The notes: generated from the sequence alone by a model not told the origin. Counted from the stretch's first letter, positions 43,301 through 52,447 are shown. The stretch is DNA of 64,000 nucleotides from Nocardioides pantholopis (GCF_003710085.1 NZ_CP033324.1:3597501-3661500); one strand, 5' to 3'. A program made the numbers and translations.

Positions 43301-45514
43301 GAGGACGGGCTGACGCTCGTCTCCGCCACCGGCGACGGCACCTTCGACGCCGACACCGGCACCTGGACCGTCGCCTCCCTCCCGGTCGGGAGCACTGTCA
43401 CGCTCACGATCCGGGCCACCGGCACCGTCGTCGGCCAGCGCACCAACACGATCAGCCTGCTCAACCTGGACCAGCGCGACATCGACGAGACGAACAACTC
43501 CGCCTCTGCGAACGCGACCTTCGTCGAGCTCGCCGACCTCGAGGTGAGCAAGAGCGTCGACCCGCCGACGGCCCAGCCCGGTGACACGGTGACCTACACC
43601 GTCGCCGTCACCAACAACGGCCCCAACGCCACCGACGACACCATCCTCAACGACCCGGCCCTGGTCCCGGCCACCATCACCGGACACACCGTCGACAACG
43701 GCACCTTCGACGAGGAGACCCGCACCTGGACGATCCCGCGGCTGGAGTCGGGCGAGACGGCGACGCTGACCGTCTCGGTGCTCGTCAGCACCCAGGCGAC
43801 GGGGCACAACCGCAACCTGGTCGTCATCCAGCAGTCGCGGGTCGACGACCCGAACCCCGACAACAACATCGACAACGCCGAGCTGTTCGTCCCCGCCGCG
43901 GACATCGCCGTCAACAAGACCGTCGATGATCCCACCCCGGTGCTCGGCGACACCGTCGAGTTCGCCATCGGGGTGCGCAACCTCGGCCCGGACACCGCCG
44001 AGGACGTCACGGTCGACGACCTGCTGCCCCCCGGGCTCACCTACGTCAGCAGCACGACGACCGTCGGGACCTACGACCCCGACACCGGGGTCTGGGAGAT
44101 CGGCGACCTCGCGCCCGTCGACCTCCCCGCCACCGGCGACCAGGCGGTCCTGCGGATCACCGCCCGGGCCACCCAGATCGGCACGCTCACCAACACCGCC
44201 ACCTCCGACCGGTCGGACGGCCTCCCGTACGACCCCGACCTGACCAACAACACCGACTCCGTGTCCGTGGAGAGCAGTGAGGAGCCGGCGCTCGAGCTCG
44301 TGAAGACGGCGAGCCCGAGCACGGTGACCGCCGCCGGCCAGCAGGTGACCTACCTGTTCCGCGTCACGAACACCGGCAACGTCCCTATCAGCGAGATCAC
44401 CATCGACGAGGAGACCTTCACCGGCTCCGGCAGCCTGCCCGCGCCGACCTGCCCACCGGAGGCGGACAGCCTGGCCCCCGGCGCCAGCGTCACCTGCACG
44501 AGCGTCTACACCGTGACCGCGGCCGACCTGGCCGGAGCGCAGCTGCGCAACACCGCCCGCGCGACCGGCACCGACCCCGCCCGCTCCCCGACGTCCTCCG
44601 AGCCCGACGGCGCCGTCGTCGGCGTGCAGCCACCTGCTCGCACCGAGCCGCGCCTGCGCACCCGCACCTCGGACCAGCGCGTCCGGCCCGGCGAGCGGTT
44701 CCACGACCGGGTCCGCGTCACCCGGCTCGCTCCGGGCACGACGGTCCCGGCGACCGCCCGCCTCTACGGACCCTTCCGGTCCCGCGCGGCCGCCAGCTGC
44801 CGGCCGGCGAACCTGGCGCGCACCGTCACCTGGCGGGCCCCGGCCGGGTGGAGCCGGACCCCGGCCGTGCGCGTCGGTGAGCCCGGCGTCTACACCTGGC
44901 GGGTGACCACGGAGCGGACCGCGGCGAACGGCGCCGCGTCCAGCCGGTGCGGCCTCGCCTCGGAGACGACGACCGTCGCGAAGCCCCGCTACCGGCCCCC
45001 GGTCATCGCCGGCGGGTTCTCCGGCACGCTGCCGGGCCGCGAGTCCGGCCGGGCCGCGCCCACCGTCGTCCGTGCCCCCGGCATCGGACTCAACGCGACG
45101 GTCGTCCCCGCCACCGTGAAGCGGGGCCGGATGGGGCTCCCCGCGGACGTCGACGTGACCAGCTGGCTGCGCAGGTCCGCCGGGTACGGCGACCGGATCG
45201 GCACCGCCGTCATCGCCGGCCACGTGTCCGACCGCCGGGACAGCCCCGGCGCCCTGTGGGGCCTGCGCCGGGCCTCCCGAGGCCAGGCCGTCGCCGTCGC
45301 GAGCGGCGGCCAGACCTTCCGGTACCGGGTGACGGGCACGACGACGTACGACCGGACCCGGAGGCTGCCGCGGCGGTTCTTCTCGACGACCGGAGCACAC
45401 CGACTGGTCCTCATCAGCTGCACCGGCCGGGTCGTCTACGGCAACGGCCGCTTCCACTACACGAAGTACCAGGTCGTCGTCGCCAAGGCCGTCGGGAAGA
45501 CCGCGGTCCGCTAG
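40307..45514 (+). CDS. Secreted DUF11 adhesin with lectin-like head and C-terminal sortase domain
   Basis: 1735 residues. A signal peptide (RKIVAATVCALTAATLSVV) is followed by an L-type lectin-like region (about 45-340, VTITFDQFQYGGTGADGIGF). Nine DUF11/DUF7507-type repeats of about 115-130 residues follow (about 347-1441), then an Arg-rich spacer. A C-terminal sortase domain (about 1585-1735) has His1639 (VIAGHVSDR), Cys1705 (LVLISCTGRV) and Arg1715 (GNGRFHYTKY). There is no terminal LPxTG signal or C-terminal membrane segment. GGGAGG precedes ATG 40307. It may be a self-linking adhesin. Confidence 0.88.
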   Translation: MPTLRKIVAATVCALTAATLSVVPDAARTAAYADPPTGGTTIVSETFTGTSVADPSWTVQGDTCLTGARTAPPAGAAQIPTCATHRTGPVPALGATPGYLQLTDASTQTAGSALYNRPIPATAGVTITFDQFQYGGTGADGIGFFLVDGSTDLTRTGAPGGSLGYAQRTAEGGVPEPGVEGGVLGVGLDAYGNYFDDGESRGTGCPENERSSSTAEGAVAPNVITLRGPGEGLTGYCYLASTTPADPADPNDPGTTLNGGTGTLRARTLAGSWRQVNVTVTPAPDPRVIVQVRYNPSNPNDPWITELDVPAPPDLPSTYKFGLSGSTGGVTDVHLIRNAVVRSVNPLAELQLEKQVDRSAGTLPAVITAGTVIPYQYTVTNAGTETLSTLAIADDTITGPITCDATTLTPAPAPGSTTVCRGTYTVTADDVAAGEVVNTATATAQRPDGDQVTSPEATVTVPLVSSLDLTKTVETDPPYAAGQQVEYLYTVTNIGGSTVTNIAVTDDRVSSADLLCGENVLAPGASTTCTGTYTVDTSQADASGSIVNTAVATGETPAGQEVESPEAQAALAVNTDIAVTKTVDDPTPDVGATVTFTVTATNNGPAAATDVVITDLLPAGRLTLLTSSTGGPQGSTYTDASGRWSIPALAVGNAVTLTLTARVDTNGVVSNTASLTRLDQLDTNAANNTATVTLNPASLDLAVTKEVIGLQEVAAGQTVTFRVTVTNNGPLPGTGITVTDTLPPGLDYRPADSGGTGTYDPATDTWTIGSLAVDGTATYDFVLDTTAAGTFTNVASLATVSPVDINSANDSASATVDVRIPAADLAIVKGVSPEEAVVGDTVTYTVTVLNRGPDPVTGVYVTDTGPEGVTVLESTPSQGTVDVPGARWNVGTLASGGSATLTVTARLDTAGTKVNLVTVDAPLLDDPTPADNESTATVTTLAPAVDVGVTKSVAAAGGGSASEIPLGQDAVFTVTATNNAVSGQPATTATNLVFADLLEDGLTLVSATGDGTFDADTGTWTVASLPVGSTVTLTIRATGTVVGQRTNTISLLNLDQRDIDETNNSASANATFVELADLEVSKSVDPPTAQPGDTVTYTVAVTNNGPNATDDTILNDPALVPATITGHTVDNGTFDEETRTWTIPRLESGETATLTVSVLVSTQATGHNRNLVVIQQSRVDDPNPDNNIDNAELFVPAADIAVNKTVDDPTPVLGDTVEFAIGVRNLGPDTAEDVTVDDLLPPGLTYVSSTTTVGTYDPDTGVWEIGDLAPVDLPATGDQAVLRITARATQIGTLTNTATSDRSDGLPYDPDLTNNTDSVSVESSEEPALELVKTASPSTVTAAGQQVTYLFRVTNTGNVPISEITIDEETFTGSGSLPAPTCPPEADSLAPGASVTCTSVYTVTAADLAGAQLRNTARATGTDPARSPTSSEPDGAVVGVQPPARTEPRLRTRTSDQRVRPGERFHDRVRVTRLAPGTTVPATARLYGPFRSRAAASCRPANLARTVTWRAPAGWSRTPAVRVGEPGVYTWRVTTERTAANGAASSRCGLASETTTVAKPRYRPPVIAGGFSGTLPGRESGRAAPTVVRAPGIGLNATVVPATVKRGRMGLPADVDVTSWLRRSAGYGDRIGTAVIAGHVSDRRDSPGALWGLRRASRGQAVAVASGGQTFRYRVTGTTTYDRTRRLPRRFFSTTGAHRLVLISCTGRVVYGNGRFHYTKYQVVVAKAVGKTAVR

Positions 45515-45562
45515 GCGGCCGCGCCGCGCAGACCGACGACCCCGCGCCGGAACCGTGGACTG

Positions 45563-47203
45563 GTGATGGGCGGTTCACAGGCACCCGATCGCTCGGTGGG
45601 CACGCTCGGGCTGACCTTCGTCGCGGTCGGTGGCGTGGTCGGCTCCGGCGTGCTGTTCGCCCCGCTCTTCGCGGCCCGCCAGGCCGGCCCCGCCGCGATC
45701 CTCGCGTGGCCGATCGCGAGCCTGATGCTGGTCACCGTCGCCCTGGTCTTCGCCGAGGTCGCCGCCATGCTGCCGGTCGTCGGAGGTCTCGGAAGGCTGC
45801 CCGCCTTCAGCCACGGGCCGGCGGTCGGGATCGCGGTCGGCTGGGTGGCCTGGGTGGGCTACGTGACGGCCGCACCCATCGAGACCCAGGCCATGCTCGA
45901 GTACGCCAGCACCGAGCCGGCCTTCGACTGGCTCTTCGTCGCCGGGACCTCCGCGAACGGGGAGAGCCCGCTGAGCGTGGGCGGCGTCGCGGCGGCCGCC
46001 ATCTTGCTCGTCGCCTTCACGGTGTTCAACGCGTTCGGGGTCGCGCTCTTCACCCGGGTCAACACCGCGCTGACCTGGGTGAAGCTCGTCATCCTGGCGG
46101 CGATAGCGGTCGCGCTGCTGACCCGCTTCTCCGCAGCCCCGGTCCGCGAGGAGGGATTCGCCCCGGAGGGGGTCACCGGGGTGCTGAGCGCGATCACCAC
46201 CGGCGGGGTCACCTTCGCGTTCCTGGGCTTCCGGCACGCACTGGACCTCGCCGGCGAGGTACGCCGACCCCAGCGGACCATCCCGGTGGCACTCGTCGGG
46301 GGCATCCTCATCTGCGCCGCGCTCTTCACAGTCCTGCAGCTCGGCTTCATCGGGGCGGTCGACCCGGCGGAGCTCGACCGGGGCTGGGCCGGGCTCGACC
46401 CGGGCGGGGCGAACGGCCCGCTCGCCGCCGTGCTCGCGGGTCTCGGGATGGCCACGCTCGCCAAGCTGGTCGTGGCCGACGCCGTGCTCGGGCCGTTCGG
46501 CGCGGGACTGGTCTCCACGGCATCGACCGGCAGGCTCGCGGTGGCGGTCGCCGAGAGCGGGCTGTTCCCGCGCCCGGTCGCGGTCTTCTCGCGCCACGGC
46601 GTCCCGCTGCGGGCGATGGTGCTGAACCTCGGGGTCGGGCTGGTGCTGCTGCTCGCCTTCCGCGACGGCTGGTCGGAGCTGCTCTCCTTCAACTCCGGCG
46701 CCATCGTGCTGTCGATGTGCCTGGGCCCGGTCACCGTCGTCGCGCTGCGCCGCCAGGTCCCGGACCGGGTGCGTCCGTTCCGGCTGCCCGCGGTGGGAGC
46801 GCTGGCGCGGATCGCCTTCGTCGTCGTCAGCCTGATCATCTACTGGACCGGCTGGGACACGATGATCAAGCTGACCATCCCGATCGGCGTCGGCGTGGTG
46901 ATCCTGGGGTGGCGCGTGGTGCGCGATCCGGAGCTGGCCCGCTCGCTGGCGCTGCGCTCGCTCGCCTGGCTCGGCCCCTACTACGTCGGGCTGCTGGTGC
47001 TGACCTACGCGGGGAGGTTCGGAGGCGGCCGCGAGTGGCTGCCCCCGGGCGTCGACATGGTCGTGGTCGCCGCGTTCGCGCTGGTGCTCTTCGAGTGGGG
47101 CCTGCGCTCGGCCCTCCCCGCCGCCGCGGCTGCCGCCGCCGTCGCGGCCGTTCCGGAGGTCCGGACGGCGGCGGTCCCGGACGCCCCCGCCGGAGCCGCG
47201 TAG
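45563..47203 (+). CDS. APC-family amino acid permease
   Basis: 546 residues with about 12 hydrophobic segments and the APC start FVAVGGVVGSGVLFAP. RVNTALTWVKLVILAAIAVA and GFRHALDLAGEVRRPQRTIP are typical of the family. It would take up or exchange amino acids by proton-coupled transport. The C-terminal Ala-rich tail is cytoplasmic. The start is GTG 45563 or ATG 45566, next to each other. Confidence 0.92.
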   Translation: MMGGSQAPDRSVGTLGLTFVAVGGVVGSGVLFAPLFAARQAGPAAILAWPIASLMLVTVALVFAEVAAMLPVVGGLGRLPAFSHGPAVGIAVGWVAWVGYVTAAPIETQAMLEYASTEPAFDWLFVAGTSANGESPLSVGGVAAAAILLVAFTVFNAFGVALFTRVNTALTWVKLVILAAIAVALLTRFSAAPVREEGFAPEGVTGVLSAITTGGVTFAFLGFRHALDLAGEVRRPQRTIPVALVGGILICAALFTVLQLGFIGAVDPAELDRGWAGLDPGGANGPLAAVLAGLGMATLAKLVVADAVLGPFGAGLVSTASTGRLAVAVAESGLFPRPVAVFSRHGVPLRAMVLNLGVGLVLLLAFRDGWSELLSFNSGAIVLSMCLGPVTVVALRRQVPDRVRPFRLPAVGALARIAFVVVSLIIYWTGWDTMIKLTIPIGVGVVILGWRVVRDPELARSLALRSLAWLGPYYVGLLVLTYAGRFGGGREWLPPGVDMVVVAAFALVLFEWGLRSALPAAAAAAAVAAVPEVRTAAVPDAPAGAA

Positions 47204-47255
47204 CCAGCGGTACGTCAGCCGGCGCCGTCGCGCAGGCACGGCACCCGATGACGCC

Positions 47256-48266
47256 TCAGGGCTCGGGGATGTCCTCCACGACGGAGACCGACACCGCGGT
47301 CCGGTAGGCGACGGTCCCGGCGGGCACCGCGCCCGTCGCCTCGAGCTGGGTCTGCACCTCACCGAGGAAGTCCCCGGAGTCGGGGTCCAGGACGATGCTC
47401 CAGGTGTAGCCGTCGACCTGAACCCCGACCGCGGTGCCGCGACGCCCGCTCATCGTGAGCGTGTCGTCGAGGATCTGCACCTCGGGGAGGAGAGCCAGCG
47501 CCTGGTAGAGCGCCCGGCGCAGGCCGACCGGCACCAGCCCGGTCCGCAGGAGCGTGCTGGCGCTCTGGATGGCCGCCCACTGGGGGCTGTCGCCGACGCC
47601 ACCCGCGTCCTGGAGCCGGGCCAGCAGCCGGCGGGGGTCGCGCGGCAGCGTCTCGATGTCCGAGGCCTCGAGGCCCCCGCTGCCGCCGCCGAGCTCGCCG
47701 TTGCCGAACCGGCCGCCGTCCGCGCGCTCCAGGCCGGGGTCCTCGGCCTGGGCCTGGGTCGCGAAGTCCCGGGCGGCCGCGCGCCGGACCGCCGCTGCGC
47801 CGTAGAACTCGGTGGGCTCCTCGGCCCAGTAGCGGCGCACCCAGGTGCCGTCCCGATCCCGGGGCACGTACGTCGTCGACACCGACGCGGAGCGATAGGC
47901 GCCGATGACGCTCCCGTCGTCGGCCCGGTCGTCCTGGACGTAGCCGAGCGTGTCCTCCCGGGTCTCGACGGCCAGGTACTGGCCCGGCCCGGGCGCGGGG
48001 CCGTCGCCGGCCCGGTCGGCGGCCCGGTGCAGCAGCTGGGCGGCGGCCGCCGGCGGGGTGGTGACCGGGTTGGTGAGCACCACCAGGCTCGTGACGGCCA
48101 CCGCAGCCACCGCGGCCGCGGCGACCAGCGCCGCCCTCGTCCGCCGGGGGCGCGGCCGCCCGCCGGTCGCCCGGGCGAGCAGCGTGGCACGTGCGGGTGC
48201 CAGCGTCGCCGCGGTCGGCTCGGTGACGTCCTGGCGGACGCGTCGCAGCAGGTCGAGGTCGGTCAT
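47256..48266 (-). CDS. CU044_5270-family membrane protein coupled to the sigma factor
   Basis: 336 residues: a cytoplasmic N-terminal part of about 45 residues, one membrane segment (LVAAAAVAAVAVTSLVVLT) and an extracytoplasmic domain. CU044_5270-type proteins are usually encoded with ECF sigma factors in actinobacteria. Its ATG overlaps the sigma-factor stop (TGATG). It may act as an anti-sigma or surface-sensing partner, an inference from this pairing. Confidence 0.88.
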   Translation of the reverse strand: MTDLDLLRRVRQDVTEPTAATLAPARATLLARATGGRPRPRRTRAALVAAAAVAAVAVTSLVVLTNPVTTPPAAAAQLLHRAADRAGDGPAPGPGQYLAVETREDTLGYVQDDRADDGSVIGAYRSASVSTTYVPRDRDGTWVRRYWAEEPTEFYGAAAVRRAAARDFATQAQAEDPGLERADGGRFGNGELGGGSGGLEASDIETLPRDPRRLLARLQDAGGVGDSPQWAAIQSASTLLRTGLVPVGLRRALYQALALLPEVQILDDTLTMSGRRGTAVGVQVDGYTWSIVLDPDSGDFLGEVQTQLEATGAVPAGTVAYRTAVSVSVVEDIPEP

Positions 48267-48835
48267 CAGGGCCTCCGGGTGGCGGTGGTGTGCAGCGGGT
48301 GGGTGGTGCTGGTCGTGCGGAACGCGGCACGGGCGCGGCTCAGGCGCGAGCGCACCGTCCCGATCGGGACCTCCAGGGCGTCGGCGATCTGCTCGTAGGT
48401 CAGGTCGGCCCAGGCGAAGAGCAGCAGGGCGTCGCGCTGGGGCGTGGAGAGCGAGCGCAGGACGTGGGCGAGATCGGCGACGGCCCGCTGGGCGTCGACC
48501 CGGTCCTCCACCGAGCCGCTCGGGTCTGCCCCGTGGCGCTCGTCGGGCAGCTGCGAGAGCGCGCGCAGCATCCGGACCTCGTCCCGGCGGTGCCGGTGCA
48601 GCACCCGCGTCGCGATGCCGTAGAGCCACGGAGCGGCGCTGTCGCGCCCGAGGTCGTAGTGCCGGCGCCTCTCGAAGGCCACGAGGAAGGTCTGGGCCAC
48701 CACGTCGTCGGCGACCGACTCGCTGGTCCGGCGCGCGGCGAAACGGTGGATGGCCGGTGCGTGGCGGTCGAAGATCGTGGCGAACGCTGGTGGGTCGTCT
48801 ATCGAGTTCCGCACGATCTCGCTGTCGGTGGTCAC
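48266..48835 (-). CDS. ECF-type RNA polymerase sigma factor
   Basis: About 189 residues. Region 2 has FDRHAPAIHRFAARRTSESV and DDVVAQTFLVAFERR. Region 4 has LTYEQIADALEVPIGTVRSR. It would direct polymerase to a small regulon, including probably its own operon. GTG 48835 fits the usual length, but its ribosome site is unclear; ATG 48892 would add 19 residues. It is coupled to the CU044_5270-type gene. Confidence 0.9.
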   Translation of the reverse strand: MTTDSEIVRNSIDDPPAFATIFDRHAPAIHRFAARRTSESVADDVVAQTFLVAFERRRHYDLGRDSAAPWLYGIATRVLHRHRRDEVRMLRALSQLPDERHGADPSGSVEDRVDAQRAVADLAHVLRSLSTPQRDALLLFAWADLTYEQIADALEVPIGTVRSRLSRARAAFRTTSTTHPLHTTATRRP

Positions 48836-48917
48836 ACCCCTACTTGTCCGCTCGACCCTCCCCGGTTCCACGGTGGCCGGGTCGCCCCGCATCGAACCAC
48901 CCGGCCGGCCCGCCGGC

Positions 48918-50582
48918 TCAGCCGGCGCCGTCGCGCAGGGTGCGGCGCAGGATCTTGCCGGTGGTCGTCTTCGGCAGCTCCTCGAGGAACTCCACCGAGC
49001 GCGGATACTTGTAGGCCGCCAGCCGCTCGCGGGCCCAGTCCACGAGCTCCTCGGCCCTCAGCGTGGCGCCGGGCTGGAGCGCGACGTACGCCTTGACGCT
49101 CTCGCCGCGGTACTCGTCGGGGACCCCGACGACGGCCGCCTCGCGGACCGCCGGATGGCCGTAGAGCACGTCCTCGACCTCGCGCGGCCAGACCTTGTAG
49201 CCGGCCGCGTTGATCATGTCCTTGAGCCGGTCGACCAGGTAGAACCAGCCATCGGCGTCCATGAACCCGACGTCGCCGGTGCGCAGCTCACCGCCCGGCA
49301 GCGACTCGGCGGTGGCATCGGGGCGCCTCCAGTAGCCCGGGACGACGCCCGGCCCCGAGGTGGCGATCTCCCCGGTCTGCCCCACCGGGGCCTCGCTGCC
49401 GTCCGGGGCGAGGATCCGGACCGTCGTGTCGAAGATCGGCACCCCGATCGACAGCGCACCGGAGGTCGGGTCGACCGGCGCCCGCCGGCCCAGGGGTACT
49501 GCGTGCGAGGGGCTGGTGGTCTCGGTGAGCCCGTAGATGTTGTGGATGTAGAGCCCGGTCTGCTCCTCGAACCGGTCGGTCACCGCGGGGGCGATCGGCG
49601 CCCCGCCCGAGTAGACCGCGCGCAGCGAGGACCAGTCCTCCCGGGTGGATCCCTCGGCGCCGGCGAGCGCGATGAACACGGTGATCGCGCCGACCGTGAA
49701 CGTGGGCCGGTGCTCGCGGATCGCGTCCAGGACCACCTGCGGCTCGAAGCGGTGGGTCAGCACCAGCGGGCAGCCGGTCAACAGCGCCACGCACAGGTGC
49801 CCGACCATCCCGGTGATGTGGAACAGCGGCGCGACCCCGAGCACCACGTCGTCGGTGCCCAGGTCGATCCAGTCCCGGTAGGTCTGGGCGTTGAAGGCCA
49901 GGTTCGCCTGGGTGTTCATCGCCCCCTTGGGGCGCCCGGTGGTGCCGGAGGTGTAGGTCAGCACCGCGACGTCGGCGGGCGCCGGCGCGGGCCGCGTCGG
50001 CGTACGCCCGGCGTGCTCGGCGAGCAGCTCGCCGAGGTCGAGCGTCCCCGCGGGGCGAGGGGACCCGGGGACGGCGAGGACCCGGGGGTCGTCGCGGGTC
50101 TGGTCCTCGCGCGGCGAGCAGGTGATCACCGTGCGCACCCGGTGGGCGTCCCCCTCCAGCACCTGCGCCGCGACCGTCTCGTGGAGCTCCTCGAGGCAGA
50201 GCAGCGCGGTCGCACCGGAGTCCTCGAGCAGGTAGGCCAGCTCGCCGTGCTTGTTCATCGGGTTGACCGCGACCGCGGCGCCGCCCGCCTTCCAGGCCGC
50301 GAGGTAGCCGACCGCGAGCGCCGGGTCGTTCTGCAGGTAGACGGCGAGCCGGTCCCCGGTCTCGAAGCCCCGCTCGACCAGGGCCGAGGCCAGGGCGTCG
50401 GAGCGGGCGTCCAGCTCGGCGAAGGTCAGCGCGCCGTCGAAGTAGCGGATCGCGACCGCCTCCGGGTGCCGTCCGACCGTGGCCCGGAAGGCGTCGAGCA
50501 TCGTGGGGTGGTCGGGGACGATCCCGGGTGGGGTGCCCTCCCGGTACAGCGCCAGCCACGGCCGCTCGGCGGCGGCGCTCAT
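48918..50582 (-). CDS. Acyl-CoA synthetase (AMP-forming, ANL family)
   Basis: 554 residues. AMP-binding motif YTSGTTGRPKG is in the A3 region, and GLTETTSPSHAV, GELRTGDVGFMDADGW and the C-terminal PKTTTGKILRR loop complete the family. It activates a carboxylic acid to the acyl-CoA via an acyl-adenylate. ATG 50582 overlaps the ALDH stop (ATGA). As last gene of the operon it may activate the acid made by ALDH. Confidence 0.94.
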   Translation of the reverse strand: MSAAAERPWLALYREGTPPGIVPDHPTMLDAFRATVGRHPEAVAIRYFDGALTFAELDARSDALASALVERGFETGDRLAVYLQNDPALAVGYLAAWKAGGAAVAVNPMNKHGELAYLLEDSGATALLCLEELHETVAAQVLEGDAHRVRTVITCSPREDQTRDDPRVLAVPGSPRPAGTLDLGELLAEHAGRTPTRPAPAPADVAVLTYTSGTTGRPKGAMNTQANLAFNAQTYRDWIDLGTDDVVLGVAPLFHITGMVGHLCVALLTGCPLVLTHRFEPQVVLDAIREHRPTFTVGAITVFIALAGAEGSTREDWSSLRAVYSGGAPIAPAVTDRFEEQTGLYIHNIYGLTETTSPSHAVPLGRRAPVDPTSGALSIGVPIFDTTVRILAPDGSEAPVGQTGEIATSGPGVVPGYWRRPDATAESLPGGELRTGDVGFMDADGWFYLVDRLKDMINAAGYKVWPREVEDVLYGHPAVREAAVVGVPDEYRGESVKAYVALQPGATLRAEELVDWARERLAAYKYPRSVEFLEELPKTTTGKILRRTLRDGAG

Positions 50583-52042
50583 CTCGGCCCCCCGCCCCGC
50601 GGCGGCACCCGCATCACGACGGTCTTGGTCTGGCACATCTCGGCGAGCGCCTCGAAGCCCTTCTCCCGGCCGTAGCCGGACTTCCCGAACCCGCCGAACG
50701 GCAGCTCCACGCCACCGCCAGCGCCGTACGCGTTGACGTAGACCTGGCCCGCGCGCAGCTCGGCGACCAGGTGGTGGGCGGTGTCCAGGTCGGTGGTCCA
50801 CACCGCCGCGATCAGGCCGTACGCCGTCCCGTTGGCCAGCGCGACCGCCTCGTCGGCGTCCTTGAACACCGAGGTGGCCAGCACCGGTCCGAACACCTCC
50901 TCGCGGGCGATCTCCGCGGCGGGGTCCACCCGGTCGAAGACGGTCGGGGGGAAGAAGAAGCCCTCCGCGGGGGTGGGCACCCGCCCGGGGCCACCGATCC
51001 GCGGCCCGGCGGTGCCGGCGGCGGCCTCGACCATCCCGGTCACCCGGGCCAGCTGGCGCGCCGAGATCAGTGGTCCCAGGTCGAGGTCCGCGGGCCCCGG
51101 CCCGATCCGGACCGCCGCGAGGGCGGCCTCCAGGCGGCCCATCAGCTCCTCGTGCACCTCGGCGTGGACCAGCAGCCGCGATCCGGCCGAGCAGGTCTGC
51201 CCGGCGTTCTGCAGCAGGGCCCGCACCACCGTCGGCACCACCAGGTCCAGGTCGGCGTCGGGGAGGACGACGTGCGGGGACTTGCCGCCGAGCTCGAGGG
51301 CGACCGGCACGATGTTGCGGGCCGCCGCGGCGGCGACCTCCTCGCCGACCGGCACCGAACCGATGAACGAGAGGTGGTCGATCCCGGGGTGGGCCGCGAG
51401 CGCGGCACCGGCCTCGGCGCCGAGCCCGGGGACGACGTTCAGCACGCCGGGCGGAAGACCGGCCTCGAGGGCCAGCTCGCCGATCCGCAGCACGCTGAGC
51501 GGTGCCTCCTCGGCCGGCTTGACCACCAGGCAGTTGCCGACCGCGAGCGCCGGCGCCATCGTGCGCGCGCCGATCTGGAGCGGGTAGTTCCACGGGATGA
51601 TGTGGCCGGTGACGCCGTACGGCTCGTGCCGGGTCCAGGCCAGGTAGCCGTCCAGGTCGGGCAGGGTGTGGCCGAAGAACGCCTCCACGACCGAGGCGTA
51701 GTACTCGAAGTAGCGGGCCGCGACGCCCGTGTCGGCGCGGGCCTGGGCCAGCGGCTTGCCGGTGTCGTGGCTCTCCAGGTCGGCCAGGTCATCGAGGTCG
51801 CGGCGGATCAGCTCGCCGGTACGCCGCAGCACCCCCGCCCGGGACTCCGCGCTGCGGCCCCGCCAGCCGGCGTACGCCGCCCGGGCCGCCGTGACCGCCT
51901 GGTCGATCTCGGCCGCGCCGCCGCGGGCGACCCGGTCCAGCAGCCGGCCCGTCGACGGGTCGAGCACGTCGATCGCGTCCGGCGTCGGCACCGCCACGCC
52001 GTCGATCAGGCAGGGCCGCGGGTCCGCGCCCGACTCCCTCAC
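50579..52042 (-). CDS. NAD(P)-dependent aldehyde dehydrogenase
   Basis: 487 residues. Catalytic Cys is in NAGQTCSAGSRL, Glu in VALELGGKSPH, and cofactor contacts in HIIPWNYPLQIGARTMAPAL. It oxidises an aldehyde to the acid. In this operon, succinate semialdehyde is a possible substrate, because the gene order resembles blcABC. GTG 52042 is the start. It is coupled to the acyl-CoA synthetase. Confidence 0.93.
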   Translation of the reverse strand: MRESGADPRPCLIDGVAVPTPDAIDVLDPSTGRLLDRVARGGAAEIDQAVTAARAAYAGWRGRSAESRAGVLRRTGELIRRDLDDLADLESHDTGKPLAQARADTGVAARYFEYYASVVEAFFGHTLPDLDGYLAWTRHEPYGVTGHIIPWNYPLQIGARTMAPALAVGNCLVVKPAEEAPLSVLRIGELALEAGLPPGVLNVVPGLGAEAGAALAAHPGIDHLSFIGSVPVGEEVAAAAARNIVPVALELGGKSPHVVLPDADLDLVVPTVVRALLQNAGQTCSAGSRLLVHAEVHEELMGRLEAALAAVRIGPGPADLDLGPLISARQLARVTGMVEAAAGTAGPRIGGPGRVPTPAEGFFFPPTVFDRVDPAAEIAREEVFGPVLATSVFKDADEAVALANGTAYGLIAAVWTTDLDTAHHLVAELRAGQVYVNAYGAGGGVELPFGGFGKSGYGREKGFEALAEMCQTKTVVMRVPPRGGGPR

Positions 52043-52063
52043 GACGTCCCCCTCATAACGGGT

Positions 52064-52447
52064 TCAGTCCTCGCTCGTCGGCGTCGGAGCGCCGAGCGGG
52101 GTGTCGCCGGCCCGCAGCGGCGCGTCGTGGTAGCGACCCTCGTGGGCCACCACCGGCCGCCGGTCGCCGGCGAGCTCGGGGTACTTCTCCTCGAGCTTCT
52201 GCCGGCCGTCCCACTGCCGGCGCAGGTGACCGACGTACTCGCGGTTCGCGCCGCCGGTGCCCTTCCAGGTCTGCGGCATCTGCTCGCGCGACGGCCCGGC
52301 GTCGGCGACTCCCCCGATCGCCGCCGCCGCGGGCAGCCTCGTGCCGCCCGCGCCGCACGCCGGGCAGCGCTGCGCGTCCCGGTCGGTGATCGGGACCAGC
52401 CGCTCGAAGCGATGGCCGTCGGGGCACCGGTAGTCGTAGGTCGGCAC
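52064..52447 (-). CDS. FmdB-family zinc-ribbon protein
   Basis: 127 residues. Zinc ribbon ligands are in YDYRCPDGHRFE and RCPACGAGG (CxxxH...CxxC). The second half is Arg/Glu-rich and may be a linker or binding tail. FmdB-like proteins are thought to regulate amidase/formamidase genes, but the link here is unclear. It sits 7 bp after the transhydrogenase and 21 bp before ALDH. Confidence 0.88.
   Translation of the reverse strand: MPTYDYRCPDGHRFERLVPITDRDAQRCPACGAGGTRLPAAAAIGGVADAGPSREQMPQTWKGTGGANREYVGHLRRQWDGRQKLEEKYPELAGDRRPVVAHEGRYHDAPLRAGDTPLGAPTPTSED

Noticed and set aside
40160..45457. Very long open frame antisense to the sortase-DUF11 gene
   Set aside because: It runs opposite a gene with clear signal peptide, repeats and sortase motifs. 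High GC leaves antisense frames open, and its Gly/Arg/Val-rich product has no domain.
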